This document shows, one piece after another, positions 1 through 7,276 of a stretch of 42,526 nucleotides of DNA. A program made the translations under genes and the position numbers. Position 1 is the first letter of the stretch; each line of letters starts with the position of its first letter. The notes below the pieces were generated by a model. It saw nothing but the letters and a program-made list of their open reading frames with translations, made no database searches and was not told the origin of the DNA. The stretch spans positions 1 to 42,526 of IMG/VR virus record IMGVR_UViG_3300044699_000072. One strand, 5' to 3'. The DNA is from a virus.

Positions 1-43
1 AAACACCCCGCCTACTCGAAATCACCGCAGGTCACCACCGTGA

Positions 44-232
44 CGCCTAGCTAGCAAACTTGGGTCAGGCTTGGCTCTTGGTCTTATGGCAGACGCCATA
101 GGTGCAGCGACGGGTAGCAAGTATGGGATGTATCAGTTTGCTGGTGGTCCTGTCGCTGGCGATGTGGCAGACAGCTTTGAGGCTATTACCGAGGGCGCGC
201 AAGGTAATTTCGACCCCTCAAAAAGAAAATAG
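44..232 (+). CDS. 3' end of a rightward gene, probably a virion protein (partial)
   Basis: The open frame from about base 44 to the TAG at 230-232 encodes a glycine- and alanine-rich tail (GSGLALGLMADAIG, then YQFAGGPVAGDVADSF). It resembles the C-terminal ends of large internal virion or polyvalent phage proteins, but no domain can be named. An in-frame stop at 41-43 is probably an indel artefact, since neighbouring genes are also broken. The gene is convergent with the leftward block. The same orientation as the right-hand structural genes suggests that the window ends are near each other on a circular map. Reading frame is convincing; function is inferred. Confidence 0.45.
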   Translation, partial: RLASKLGSGLALGLMADAIGAATGSKYGMYQFAGGPVAGDVADSFEAITEGAQGNFDPSKRK

Positions 233-268
233 CCAAGACCGTCCCATTTGTCGGAACGGGCTTGGCTA
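230..268 (-). terminator. Terminator of the leftward block
   Basis: An 8-bp stem (TAGCCAAG at 230-237 with CTTGGCTA at 261-268) is followed on the minus strand by TTTTCTTTTT. It lies just past the stop of the last leftward gene and overlaps the stop of the converging rightward gene. Confidence 0.6.
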
Positions 269-283
269 AGAGAGTCGGAGCGC

Positions 284-508
284 CTACGAGGAAGAATCCC
301 TTTGGCCTCGGGAACGTGGAGACTCCTCGGAACTTTGGTCTGCCTCGACGATAGAGATATCGAACCAGAGCTTCGCAGTTTCGACATGGGTTATTGCGAT
401 CGCAAGGCCTCGATGCTCGACTTCTGCCGAGGTACTCTGAATGTCGCGCAGGTCTGAGATGAGCTGCTGACATTGTTTCTGAATCTTCTCAATTCTTTGG
501 TCCTTCAT
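284..508 (-). CDS. Small helical protein, candidate Acb2/Tad1-type hairpin (anti-CBASS or anti-Thoeris) protein
   Basis: This 74-residue protein has a charged N-terminal helix and then the segment RGLAIAITHVETAKLWF. That pattern (R-x-L-A-x-A-x-T-x-x-E-x-A-x-x-W) resembles the helical hairpin of small phage proteins of the Acb2/Tad1 type, which sequester cyclic-nucleotide signals made by bacterial CBASS and Thoeris defences. The C-terminus is Ser/Arg-rich and probably disordered. A strong ribosome site (AGGAAGG, 3 bases upstream) fixes the start at 508, overlapping the end of the ATPase gene. It is the last gene of the leftward block. The family link rests on a short motif recalled from the family, so it is a hypothesis; a generic coiled-coil protein is the alternative. 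Confidence 0.45.
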   Translation of the reverse strand: MKDQRIEKIQKQCQQLISDLRDIQSTSAEVEHRGLAIAITHVETAKLWFDISIVEADQSSEESPRSRGQRDSSS

Positions 509-1691
509 GTGCCTTCCTCTTCCATTCTTCGAGCTGTTTGACGTAACCTGGAGTTAACTTATAGAAAATATGCCCGCCTCTAGTCTCTGCTGTCACCGCC
601 TTTGCTTCTGTTAAAGTCTCAATGACTCGATTCAAGACGAATGAATCGACGTCACCAAAGAGCTTCTGTAATACCTTTTGCCTGGTCAGTTCGTAGTCTG
701 GTGCCTTTGCTAGAACATGCAAGACCATCGATTGATGTTGAGAAATCTCCGACTTACCACCTGCACCTTGCAGGATTTTGTCTACGTGAGTAATCAGATT
801 CGAGCACGCTGCAATCGATTGCTCGACGTCTTCAAACTGTAATTCGAGTGTAGCATCCCGTGCAAGCGCGCAACACATCGCTACCTTCTCGACGTGGTTG
901 TGAATTCGTTGAACCGTTCCAGTTCTATCCTGAGCATCTCGACGACGTAGTTCGTAGTACCAATCGTCGTAGGTTCCTTTTGCTTGTCTAGAATACTGGA
1001 ATTGCCCCTTGACCTTAGAGATTTCGACAAGATGCTCAGCCGCGATAAGCGGGTCGAACTTGAGCTTCGGTGCCTCAGTTAGCGGATTGATATGACCCCG
1101 CTGTTCCTCGTAGACCATCAAGGTGCGCCCCAAAAAGCCACCCTCAATGTCCTTCGCATGAATGACGTCTCTAAAGTGCGCGGGTGAGCTAGCTCCGAGC
1201 ATAGTCAGACAGACGTTCTTCAGCGTATCGATTCCTGCCCCTTTCATGGTGTTCTTCCATGACTGGTTATAGTGCGTGTCGTACAGCTCAGTCAAGACCG
1301 ACAGCGAGTGAGGGTCTTGAATGACAAAGTTGACAAACTCCCCCGATACCAGAAAGCCTCGGCTATCCGGGATAGGCGGTCTGCCATTACGGGTTGTGAT
1401 AGTCCCGAGGTCTTTCACTACTGCCTGGATAGAGTTACGCCCTGATATTACTCTGGTAGTATCGACGCATGTAACTAGCTCCTTTGCCAGCCATATCGGC
1501 CAGCCCTTGCCGAGTCCAGACTTCCCTAGCAACATTACGAAAAGATTAGGTGACAGCTTGTAGTAGAACTTGTCGAGAAAAACATTACTACTACTTACTG
1601 CTGAGATGGCTGCGACTGCTGACCACCAAATCCATTGCTTAGGGGACTCTACCTCAGCCGATGACTCCATGATTGTGTCGAGCCACGACAT
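489..1691 (-). CDS. DUF3987-type P-loop ATPase, probable replication helicase/primase component
   Basis: The 400-residue protein has a Walker A motif GKSGLGKG at about residues 56-63, after a short helical start (SPKQWIWWSAVAAIS) typical of the DUF3987/YfjI-like phage ATPases. Residues about 155-195 (MLGASSP..FRDVI, GGFLGRTLMVYEE) match the sensor part of that family. The C-terminal 70 residues look like a winged helix (VLHVLAKAPDYELTRQKVLQKLF to GHIFYKLTP). Such proteins usually sit beside phage polymerases and are taken to be helicase-like, although the reaction is not shown. It starts 7 bases after the polymerase stop, which fits a replisome operon. No separate primase was found, so a missing or unseen N-terminal primase is possible. 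Confidence 0.7.
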   Translation of the reverse strand: MSWLDTIMESSAEVESPKQWIWWSAVAAISAVSSSNVFLDKFYYKLSPNLFVMLLGKSGLGKGWPIWLAKELVTCVDTTRVISGRNSIQAVVKDLGTITTRNGRPPIPDSRGFLVSGEFVNFVIQDPHSLSVLTELYDTHYNQSWKNTMKGAGIDTLKNVCLTMLGASSPAHFRDVIHAKDIEGGFLGRTLMVYEEQRGHINPLTEAPKLKFDPLIAAEHLVEISKVKGQFQYSRQAKGTYDDWYYELRRRDAQDRTGTVQRIHNHVEKVAMCCALARDATLELQFEDVEQSIAACSNLITHVDKILQGAGGKSEISQHQSMVLHVLAKAPDYELTRQKVLQKLFGDVDSFVLNRVIETLTEAKAVTAETRGGHIFYKLTPGYVKQLEEWKRKAHEGPKN

Positions 1692-1697
1692 AGTCGT

Positions 1698-2960
1698 TCA
1701 GGTCCTTATAATTCTTCCGACCTTGGCCTCTGAGGGAATCGAGATGATACCTCTGGGCAAGGTGCAATTGGCAAAATCGATAGGCATCTCCATTGCAGGG
1801 ACAGCTATCGACAGATACTTATCAACCTCGGTTTCGCGCACCAGTGCTATAAGTGCGTCGTGAGCTTCATTGAAAATGCCAGTCGTATCTGAGAACGCGC
1901 CCCACATACGAACGTCATTTGCAGTTTCGTCTCGAATCTTCAGTAAGGCCCGCTTAGTGTTGTCTGTGATTGTCGACTGGGGAATCTGTGCGTAGCCTTC
2001 CTTCTCAAGTTCGTGGTCGAAGCGGCCAAAGAACTGACGTCTGCGACCAAAAGGGTTAACCAAGATGCGGTCGTTATCTCTCAACGCCTGCCGCACCTCT
2101 GTGTGAAACACACCACGAATGTTCGGGGAGAATTCATGGAACGTGTCGAGAATCTGTCCGGCACGCCACTCCGAAATCTGGATGTCGATATGGAACTTCT
2201 TAGCGTCTGTATTCACGATCTCCATCAGACGCTTCTTGCCCATATCATATCCACCAGCGTGCCGAGTAGTTTTTCCCACGAACCGTAGCTCATAGGTGAC
2301 ATGGTCCGGGGAAACTCGGAATATCCATGAGCTAGTCAGCTTGTGCACATCGACCGTATCGAACAGCTTGAGTAGTTCGTAGTCATTGGCAAGCAAAGCT
2401 ACTACGCGAGCCTCAGCCTGCGAGCTATCAATCTCTACAATGACGTAGCCTGGGTCTGCGATGAACTGACTGCGTAGGTCAGACCCAGTATCGCCGTGCT
2501 TCGTCATGGTCTGAAAGGCCAGACCAATCTTGTGCGGGCGCAACGGAGCTTTGAGCAAAGCAGTTGACGATCTCCCCGTCTCAGCCCCGACTATGCGAAA
2601 CGAAGTTCTCATTCGTCCATCATAGTCTGGACTAGCATTAAGGTAGGTGCCTAGCGTCTTACGCACCCTACGAACTAGCAGAATGTCCGTCAGGATTTGC
2701 TTCTGTAGTTCTTCCTTACAATGATTGCCTTGGAGCGCAACGAGCGTATCCTCATCGACACCCTTACGGAAGGGCAGTCCCATGTCGCGATAGAGGAGCG
2801 TGCCTACTTGCTTAGGCGAATTGACATTGACTGTATGCCCTACAGCATGGTCGAGTCGCTCTTGATATTCTTTGAGCTGCTCTCGATACTTTTTCTTGAG
2901 CGCTTTTTTCCTCTCGGGATCAACAAGTAAGCCAACAGACTCCATGTCACGATAGGCCAC
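1698..2960 (-). CDS. DNA polymerase I family A, palm/fingers part (C-terminal piece of a frameshifted gene)
   Basis: This frame holds the polymerase domain. Motif A is EIDSSQAEARVVA (Asp at about 178), motif B is R-x3-K-TTRHAGGYDMG (Lys at about 230, Tyr at 238), and motif C is HDA (367-369) where cellular Pol I has HDE. It copies DNA for phage replication. The coding sequence continues upstream without a real start: in the next frame at 2961-3025 the residues ELDVYGLREFYYN lead straight into the annotated first Met. One base is missing near 3022, in the codons for EVFEA|EDAELD, so this is one protein with the exonuclease piece at 2840-3997. The joined product would be about 800 residues. Confidence 0.9.
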   Translation of the reverse strand: MAYRDMESVGLLVDPERKKALKKKYREQLKEYQERLDHAVGHTVNVNSPKQVGTLLYRDMGLPFRKGVDEDTLVALQGNHCKEELQKQILTDILLVRRVRKTLGTYLNASPDYDGRMRTSFRIVGAETGRSSTALLKAPLRPHKIGLAFQTMTKHGDTGSDLRSQFIADPGYVIVEIDSSQAEARVVALLANDYELLKLFDTVDVHKLTSSWIFRVSPDHVTYELRFVGKTTRHAGGYDMGKKRLMEIVNTDAKKFHIDIQISEWRAGQILDTFHEFSPNIRGVFHTEVRQALRDNDRILVNPFGRRRQFFGRFDHELEKEGYAQIPQSTITDNTKRALLKIRDETANDVRMWGAFSDTTGIFNEAHDALIALVRETEVDKYLSIAVPAMEMPIDFANCTLPRGIISIPSEAKVGRIIRT

Positions 2961-3997
2961 ATGCAGTCTATTAACGTAGTTGTAATAGAATTCCCGGAGA
3001 CCGTAGACATCCAGCTCGGCATCTTCGCCTCAAATACCTCGTATGTAATAGCTGCGTCTTTCGCGTTGTAAAGATAAAGCCTGTCGTAGCTGTCCTTCTT
3101 CGGATTAAACTCTTTCCCTTCCGTTTTATAGTATGGCTCCTCAGTCCAGATGGACGCTAAGAAAGCCAGTCCTAACGGGAACTCAGGATACAATGTATGA
3201 GCCATCAACATCGTATCAGCGTAGAGATTCGCTGGACGAAAGCAACATGGGGAACGCAGCTTCTGGTCGTCGAACTTGAAATTCTGCCCAATGAGCTGGA
3301 ATCTTGGATCGTCAAGAACCTTCCCAACGAACTGCCACATCTGGACCAGTTCATGGGGCGGCACCCACTCGCGCTGCTTCTCATCTACCAAATTCAACAA
3401 CGGAATGGAGATAGCATGAAAGCGACTGAAGGCTAGAGACACGCAGACAGGAATACACTTGACCGTCTCGATGTCAACCGCCACCTTCCACTTGCCGTCA
3501 TACTGGCGTATGAATCGAAAGACGTCGAGAGAATTCCTAGCTACCGTCAAGGTCCGAGATGGCACTAGGTAGTCCGGAAATTGAGCTTGGCGCAATGCCT
3601 TCTCAAAGTCCAGTATTACATAGGCGCGCGCCGCGTAGTCAGCTACCTCACCACCTGCTTGACGTAGTAAGTGCGCGGGGTGGTAAGTCGAGATAACCTT
3701 CTGCTTACCGTCTGTAGACCTGAGAACTGAGCCACGGAACACCTTGATGCCCGTCTTACCTGTCAGAGCTTGGAGAGCGGTGTTGCCAAGCGCGAGGACA
3801 GCATTGGGTCTAACGACCGCAAGTTCTTCGTGCAGGTCAGTGACTGATTGAGCTAGAGATACACCTATCTCGTTCAGACGCTGTAGGTCGTTTTCTGGTG
3901 GGCGGAATTTGACGACGTTGGTTATGTAACAGTCATTGCGATGGATTCCTGCCGTCGTTACAAAGGGAAGTGAGGAGTTCTCCTGCTGCTCCGACAA
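2840..3997 (-). CDS. DNA polymerase N-terminal piece: uracil-DNA-glycosylase-like domain plus 3'-5' exonuclease
   Basis: Real coding runs to about 3025; the last 60 residues of this frame are out-of-frame. Residues 1-130 are the second half of a type 4/5 uracil-DNA glycosylase-like domain (CYITNVVKFRPPEND; STYHPAHLLR). The first half lies upstream in another frame at about 3955-4110, with the hallmark VGEAPGYEENLAGRAFVG, so one indel lies near 3955-3965. Residues about 170-330 are the DnaQ-like exonuclease: VDIET (Exo I), QNFKFDDQKL (Exo II) and YNAKDAAITYEV (Exo III). The start is not resolved and probably lies inside the 3' end of the preceding gene. A similar glycosylase-like N-terminus is reported for the polymerase of phage SPO1. 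Confidence 0.82.
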   Translation of the reverse strand: MSEQQENSSLPFVTTAGIHRNDCYITNVVKFRPPENDLQRLNEIGVSLAQSVTDLHEELAVVRPNAVLALGNTALQALTGKTGIKVFRGSVLRSTDGKQKVISTYHPAHLLRQAGGEVADYAARAYVILDFEKALRQAQFPDYLVPSRTLTVARNSLDVFRFIRQYDGKWKVAVDIETVKCIPVCVSLAFSRFHAISIPLLNLVDEKQREWVPPHELVQMWQFVGKVLDDPRFQLIGQNFKFDDQKLRSPCCFRPANLYADTMLMAHTLYPEFPLGLAFLASIWTEEPYYKTEGKEFNPKKDSYDRLYLYNAKDAAITYEVFEAKMPSWMSTVSGNSITTTLIDCMWPIVTWSLLAYLLIPRGKKRSRKSIESSSKNIKSDSTML

Positions 3998-4083
3998 ACG
4001 CGCGCCCAGCTAGATTCTCCTCATAACCCGGTGCCTCACCTACGATTGCGAGTTTGGCACCGATGGGACCTGAGCCGGGGACT

Positions 4084-4404
4084 TCATTTGGCTTTCCATT
4101 TGTTCCTACGGTCCTTCCGCATCGACATCCAGAGAACCATGATGACGCACAGGTCGCGCTCCGTGTCCTCTATTGACTCGTTCTTGACCTCCTTGCCGTT
4201 GTTCTCGATATTGGCAAGACGGTATATCTTCTCGCCTATCCGACCCAAGAATCCTGAGTCGTCAGGGTCATTGAATACCTTGGACATCTGACCGGCGAAT
4301 CGGTAGTTTGCAAACGGGTCCTCGTCTGATGCGTAGTCATGGGACTTGAGCTTGTGCAGCTCACCAGCTTCCTTGAGTAGCTCGTAGAATGTCTTGCTTG
4401 CCAT
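4084..4404 (-). CDS. Nmad1/DUF1599-like small protein
   Basis: The start at 4404 follows AGGAGGAAGTCA, so longer upstream extensions are not needed. The 106-residue protein shows the pattern LKSHDYA..DPFANYR, then GFLGRIGEKIYRLANIE and NESIEDTERDLCVIMVLW. This His/Asp, Arg-x-x-x-Lys and Glu-Asp-x-x-x-Asp-Leu layout is that of the Nmad1 (DUF1599-like) proteins, helical proteins linked to phage nucleotide or DNA modification and related in shape to MazG-like pyrophosphatases. The exact reaction is unknown. It sits between the DUF7768-like gene and the polymerase, where a nucleotide-pool enzyme would make sense. Confidence 0.6.
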   Translation of the reverse strand: MASKTFYELLKEAGELHKLKSHDYASDEDPFANYRFAGQMSKVFNDPDDSGFLGRIGEKIYRLANIENNGKEVKNESIEDTERDLCVIMVLWMSMRKDRRNKWKAK

Positions 4405-4414
4405 TGACTTCCTC

Positions 4415-4759
4415 CTAGTCTTGGTCGACATCGTCAATTCTTCGGAACTCAACTCGGATATTGTATTTGGTTGCGATGTCGATTCCGGCTCGCATACCTG
4501 CGGTGACTCCGTAATCTTCGTAGACCACGACCTTGTCAGCGCAGACATACCATGCCTGCCCTGCTCGCATACCAAGTTCTCGATCCCCTTTAGACAGTTC
4601 GTCCAAGATGCCGGGTTGGTCAAAGAGTAAGTGTGATGCATATGGGGCCTCGCCCCTACTAAGAGAATCCTTCATAGCTCGGCGGGCGTAGTCCTTGTTG
4701 AACTCGATGGCCGCACGAGTGACTGCTGACAACGGTGACTCGATAATGACTCGGAGCAT
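4415..4759 (-). CDS. DUF7768-like protein (nucleoside deoxyribosyltransferase-like fold)
   Basis: The start at 4759 (MLRVIIESPLS) follows AAGGAGGCGTA and overlaps the previous stop as TAATG. The 114-residue protein has the family layout IIESPLS at the N-terminus, EAPYASHLLFDQPG in the middle, then DRELGMRAGQAW, ADKVVVYEDYG, TAGMRAGIDIA and a final strand. This is a small Rossmann-like fold resembling DUF4406/DUF7768 and nucleoside 2-deoxyribosyltransferases. A role in nucleotide metabolism is an inference. Its neighbours (polymerase, Nmad1-like, methyltransferase) suggest nucleotide or DNA modification. Confidence 0.65.
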   Translation of the reverse strand: MLRVIIESPLSAVTRAAIEFNKDYARRAMKDSLSRGEAPYASHLLFDQPGILDELSKGDRELGMRAGQAWYVCADKVVVYEDYGVTAGMRAGIDIATKYNIRVEFRRIDDVDQD

Positions 4760-4902
4760 TACGCCTCCTTGACTTTGTCGTCTGGAAAAAGAATCTTCTT
4801 CGCTTCGATACACTCCGGACATACGCACACGGCGCGCACGATGGTGTCGGAAGGAAGCTCGGTTGAAACTGACTTGTGACAGAACCAGCACCAGAGTCTC
4901 AT
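4759..4902 (-). CDS. 47-residue zinc-knuckle protein
   Basis: A small gene starts at ATG 4902, which overlaps the stop of the ParB-methyltransferase gene (TAATG) and uses AAGGAGGAG in that gene's end as ribosome site. It ends at 4759, overlapping the next start in the same way. It encodes two Cys pairs, CWFC near residue 5 and CVCPEC near residue 32, the signature of a treble-clef or zinc ribbon. Tight coupling on both sides makes it a real gene. A DNA- or RNA-binding accessory role is likely, but unproven. Confidence 0.75.
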   Translation of the reverse strand: MRLWCWFCHKSVSTELPSDTIVRAVCVCPECIEAKKILFPDDKVKEA

Positions 4903-6170
4903 TACTCCTCCTTGATTCCAAGACGTTTGCATCCTTTGGAATATGATTCCTGGTCTCTGTCGATGGCAATGAAAGGCCGCTTCATCTGCTTGGCAGCGTC
5001 AGCGACTACGAAAGAACCTGCGAATGGATCGATGACTGCGTTACCCTCATGGCTGCACTCATCGATTAGCTTCTTCATGAGCTCGACTGGCTTCTCGTTG
5101 GGGTGAATGAGCTTGACTGGTGGGACTGCGTCGACGTCGAAGAACGAAGTGTCCTGGACCGAACTCTTGAGAACAGGGTTGCCCTTGACTGCGAGCAGGA
5201 TGAACTCGAAGTCTCGACCATGTTCCCATGCTGTGACGCCTCTTCTCGATAGCGATTTCAGCTTGCGCCAAAACAGAGGAGTCTTCGCTACTCGGAAGCC
5301 AATCTTCTCAAGTTCGCCTGTGACCTTTCGCACCTCATTAGGATTCTCGGGGTCAGGCTCGGTCCTACCACCATACCAGTGGTAATCATCCATACCGGCG
5401 AACATGTAGAGAAATGAGTCATACCGCATGACACGGTAGAGCTCGCGAAACACTGGGAGGGTTCGCTCATCCAGTCGGAGGGTAGGGTCAAAGAATCGGA
5501 GCCAAGGAGGGTCGGTGACACAGACATGGAAGATGTTATCCGGTAGATGCTTGAGCGCCACGGCAGAATCAGCACAGAATACCTGATTCATCTTGATGGG
5601 GAACCCACCTGCCCCTGCCATCTCCTCATTGTCCATTCGCTTGGCTGTGATCTGGACCAGACGCATCGCGGTGCGCTTGTCCTTGACCTTCGACAGCGAC
5701 GGGTCTTGCCTGACGGCGCGCGCGAGCTGAAGGTCTTGAGACGTCTTACCGAGAGCCTGCTGAAGTGCAGCGGCTGTGTCGCGCACCGACCAGCCAACCT
5801 TCTGATGTCCACCACCCTGCTCGGGAGGCTTGCCATGAATCAGCTGCTTGAGCAGGTGCAGCCTCTCGACCATCATCACCGACTCGAACCACTTCAGATT
5901 GTAGCGCCGCAGGTTCTCGTGGAGTGCAATCTCTTCCTGCTGGTTGTCGCTCAGCCCCTCGTGGACTGATACTTCGATCTCAGACCAACCTAACTGCCTT
6001 GCTGCGTGCAGACGTTTCCTTCCTGTGATCAAAGCGAAAGAGCCGTTCATTCGGTGAACAGCTACCGGATGCAATTGACCCTGCTCCTTCAGAGACTCAG
6101 CGAGATTTGCAATCTCCTCAGGATCAAGAACTTCTTCTTTGGTTTGGATTTCGTCGATGCCTAGCTTCAT
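4902..6170 (-). CDS. ParB-like domain fused to a DNA (N4/N6) methyltransferase
   Basis: Residues 1-95 form a ParB N-terminal domain: DPEEIANLAESLKEQGQLHPV, then TGRKRLHAARQLGW and ENLRRYNL. Residues about 195-415 form an S-adenosyl-methionine-dependent amino-methyltransferase. The catalytic motif TDPPW (219-223) comes before the cofactor motif VIDPFAGS (379-386), the order of beta-type enzymes, and NEKPVELMKKLI lies between. It probably methylates adenine or cytosine in phage DNA, protecting it from host restriction. ParB-methyltransferase fusions are known in phages. One copy of the 21-bp palindrome lies inside its own coding region at 6042-6062. It overlaps the preceding small gene by ATGA. 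Confidence 0.85.
   Translation of the reverse strand: MKLGIDEIQTKEEVLDPEEIANLAESLKEQGQLHPVAVHRMNGSFALITGRKRLHAARQLGWSEIEVSVHEGLSDNQQEEIALHENLRRYNLKWFESVMMVERLHLLKQLIHGKPPEQGGGHQKVGWSVRDTAAALQQALGKTSQDLQLARAVRQDPSLSKVKDKRTAMRLVQITAKRMDNEEMAGAGGFPIKMNQVFCADSAVALKHLPDNIFHVCVTDPPWLRFFDPTLRLDERTLPVFRELYRVMRYDSFLYMFAGMDDYHWYGGRTEPDPENPNEVRKVTGELEKIGFRVAKTPLFWRKLKSLSRRGVTAWEHGRDFEFILLAVKGNPVLKSSVQDTSFFDVDAVPPVKLIHPNEKPVELMKKLIDECSHEGNAVIDPFAGSFVVADAAKQMKRPFIAIDRDQESYSKGCKRLGIKEE
6042..6062. promoter_or_regulatory. Dispersed 21-bp palindrome, copy 1
   Basis: GCCGTTCA-TTCGG-TGAACAGC is an inverted repeat with 8-bp arms (one mismatch) and a 5-bp centre. It lies in the ParB domain coding region. Three other copies are at 13428, 17172 and 27595. 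Confidence 0.6.
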
Positions 6171-6433
6171 CGTCGTCCTCTCAGCTTCTTCGTCTTGTCA
6201 CCCCGATGAATGAGCTGCCGCCGTTCTGCCTCATCGAGCAAAGCGTCGTAGGCTTCGGGCCAGGCAGCATAGAACGAGACGACGCCCTCTGATACCTCAG
6301 CAAGGTCATTCATGCCCAAGCTGACCAGATTGTTCATACGGCTTCGCTCGATCAGATGAATCGTATTGAGAAGATGCGGAGTCGCCATCTCGCGCGGCTC
6401 AATCTCAAAACCTTCTTTCGTCACCCACTTCAT
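6167..6433 (-). CDS. Conserved small phage protein, function unknown
   Basis: The 88-residue protein begins MKWVTKEGFEIEPREMATPHLLNTIHLIER. A start of this type (K/R-W-T-x-x-G, then a short acidic linker, M-x-x-x-H-L-x-N-x-I-x-x-L-E-R) is recurrent in small phage proteins of unknown role. The rest is predicted to be helical with a basic tail (KTKKLRGRR). The ATG follows AAGGAG. It overlaps the ParB-methyltransferase start by ATGA, so the two are translated together. Upstream lies a possible structured RNA at 6456-6541. Confidence 0.7.
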   Translation of the reverse strand: MKWVTKEGFEIEPREMATPHLLNTIHLIERSRMNNLVSLGMNDLAEVSEGVVSFYAAWPEAYDALLDEAERRQLIHRGDKTKKLRGRR

Positions 6434-6455
6434 GATTGCTCCTTAGAAAGACGCT

Positions 6456-6541
6456 CGCTGGATGTACATCTAAGCCTGGTCCGACGTAGGGACCGCCATA
6501 GCTACCCTAGTTATTCCGAGCGTATTACCTAGCATCCAGCG
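6456..6541 (-). ncRNA. Candidate structured RNA or leader element
   Basis: A perfect 9-bp closing stem (CGCTGGATG at 6456-6464 with CATCCAGCG at 6533-6541) encloses about 68 bases. Inside is a second perfect hairpin, GGTCC/GGACC with a 7-base loop (6478-6494). It lies in a gap without coding capacity between two leftward genes. It has no tRNA T-loop or anticodon layout. Strand is assigned from the direction of transcription. Confidence 0.4.
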
Positions 6542-6547
6542 TTACGA

Positions 6548-6732
6548 CTACTTCAGGTTCTTGGCGAGGTCGTCGTCCGACGGCTCGTCCGGCGAGTCTT
6601 CCGCTTCCTCGTCGTCCCTCGTCACCCTCGAACGCTTCGTCGTCCTCGTCATCGACCTGGATCGTCCTGAAGCTCGGGAACTTCCTTCTCCAGTTCCTTC
6701 ACTTCCTCTTCCATTTTCTTTTGTTCCGACAT
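6548..6732 (-). CDS. Acidic disordered protein (frameshifted small gene)
   Basis: A start at 6732 (MSEQKKMEEEVKELEKEVP) is followed by two frame changes. Reading on gives SFRTIQVDDEDDEAFEGDE and then DDEEAEDSPDEPSDDDLAKNLK with a TAG at 6548-6550. The joined product is about 60 residues, almost all Asp, Glu and Lys. It has no fold signature; acidic tails of this kind are found on phage ssDNA-binding proteins and DNA mimics. The breaks lie in GA-rich runs and are probably sequence error. Function unknown. Confidence 0.5.
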
Positions 6733-6774
6733 GCGACCTCCTGCAAAGTGACTGTGTAGAAAGCTGATGAAACG

Positions 6775-6806
6775 ACCGTCCGGAGGTCGGTAAACCCCCG
6801 GACGGT
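6775..6806 (-). terminator. Intergenic GC-rich hairpin
   Basis: A perfect 9-bp stem (ACCGTCCGG with CCGGACGGT) with a 14-base loop lies between two leftward genes. The T run after it is weak (CGTTTC), so it may attenuate or stabilise RNA rather than fully terminate. Confidence 0.45.
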
Positions 6807-6837
6807 ATGGGAAACTAGCCGATGGGACGAAAGTCGG

Positions 6838-7209
6838 CTACTCGTTCTGCATCCGTCCCTCGTACTCACGATTCTTCACGTAGACCATGAGCTTCTTGCC
6901 GATGGGGAAGTTCGGATCAATCTCCGCACCTTCCTTCTCGACCTTCTGTCCGCACGCCTCGACGAAGGGAACTGCGAATCCCATCGCCTTCTCGTTGAAC
7001 AGCCTGTAGACGATGACGCCCTGAAGCTCCTTGCCGTCCTTGTTCTTTCCGGCAAGAATCTCCAGCTTGTAGTTCCAGTTCGTCGAGCCGTCGCCCTTGG
7101 AAGGCTTGACCTCGACCGACTTGACGACGACTGGATACCAGTTCGGGTCAAGGATGATCCCACGCTTGAGATCATCGGCGGTGATTCGCATCTTCTGGCC
7201 TTGTGCCAT
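6838..7209 (-). CDS. DUF669-like phage protein, probable ssDNA-binding/recombination accessory
   Basis: The 123-residue protein has a beta-rich middle (YPVVVKSVEVKPSKGDG, NWNYKLEILAG, LQGVIVYRLFN) and a final conserved-looking stretch KKLMVYVKNREYEGRMQNE. The last codons suggest a one-base loss: the next frame reads on as VADFRPIG and a stop, giving NREYEGRMQNEVADFRP, the usual type of ending for DUF669-like proteins. Those proteins often sit next to Sak4-type recombinases, as here. ssDNA binding is inferred from context only. The start follows CTAGGAGAGTGTT. Confidence 0.5.
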   Translation of the reverse strand: MAQGQKMRITADDLKRGIILDPNWYPVVVKSVEVKPSKGDGSTNWNYKLEILAGKNKDGKELQGVIVYRLFNEKAMGFAVPFVEACGQKVEKEGAEIDPNFPIGKKLMVYVKNREYEGRMQNE

Positions 7210-7229
7210 AACACTCTCCTAGATTGGTA

Positions 7230-7263
7230 AGTCAGGGTTGATCAGTCAGGTTAGTTAGTCAGG
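7230..7263 (-). repeat. Three CCTGACT repeats in a leader
   Basis: AGTCAGG (CCTGACT on the coding strand) occurs at 7230, 7244 and 7257, spaced 14 and 13 bases, upstream of the DUF669-like gene. No function is evident. Confidence 0.4.
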
Positions 7264-7276
7264 TCACTCTCCTTGG

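Noticed and set aside
5547-5969. Rightward open frame of 140 codons
   Set aside because: It is opposite the ParB-methyltransferase gene and has no ribosome site or motif.
6456-6541. Possible tRNA
   Set aside because: The closing stem is 9 bp, there is no GGTTCGA-type T arm and no anticodon loop in the right place on either strand.
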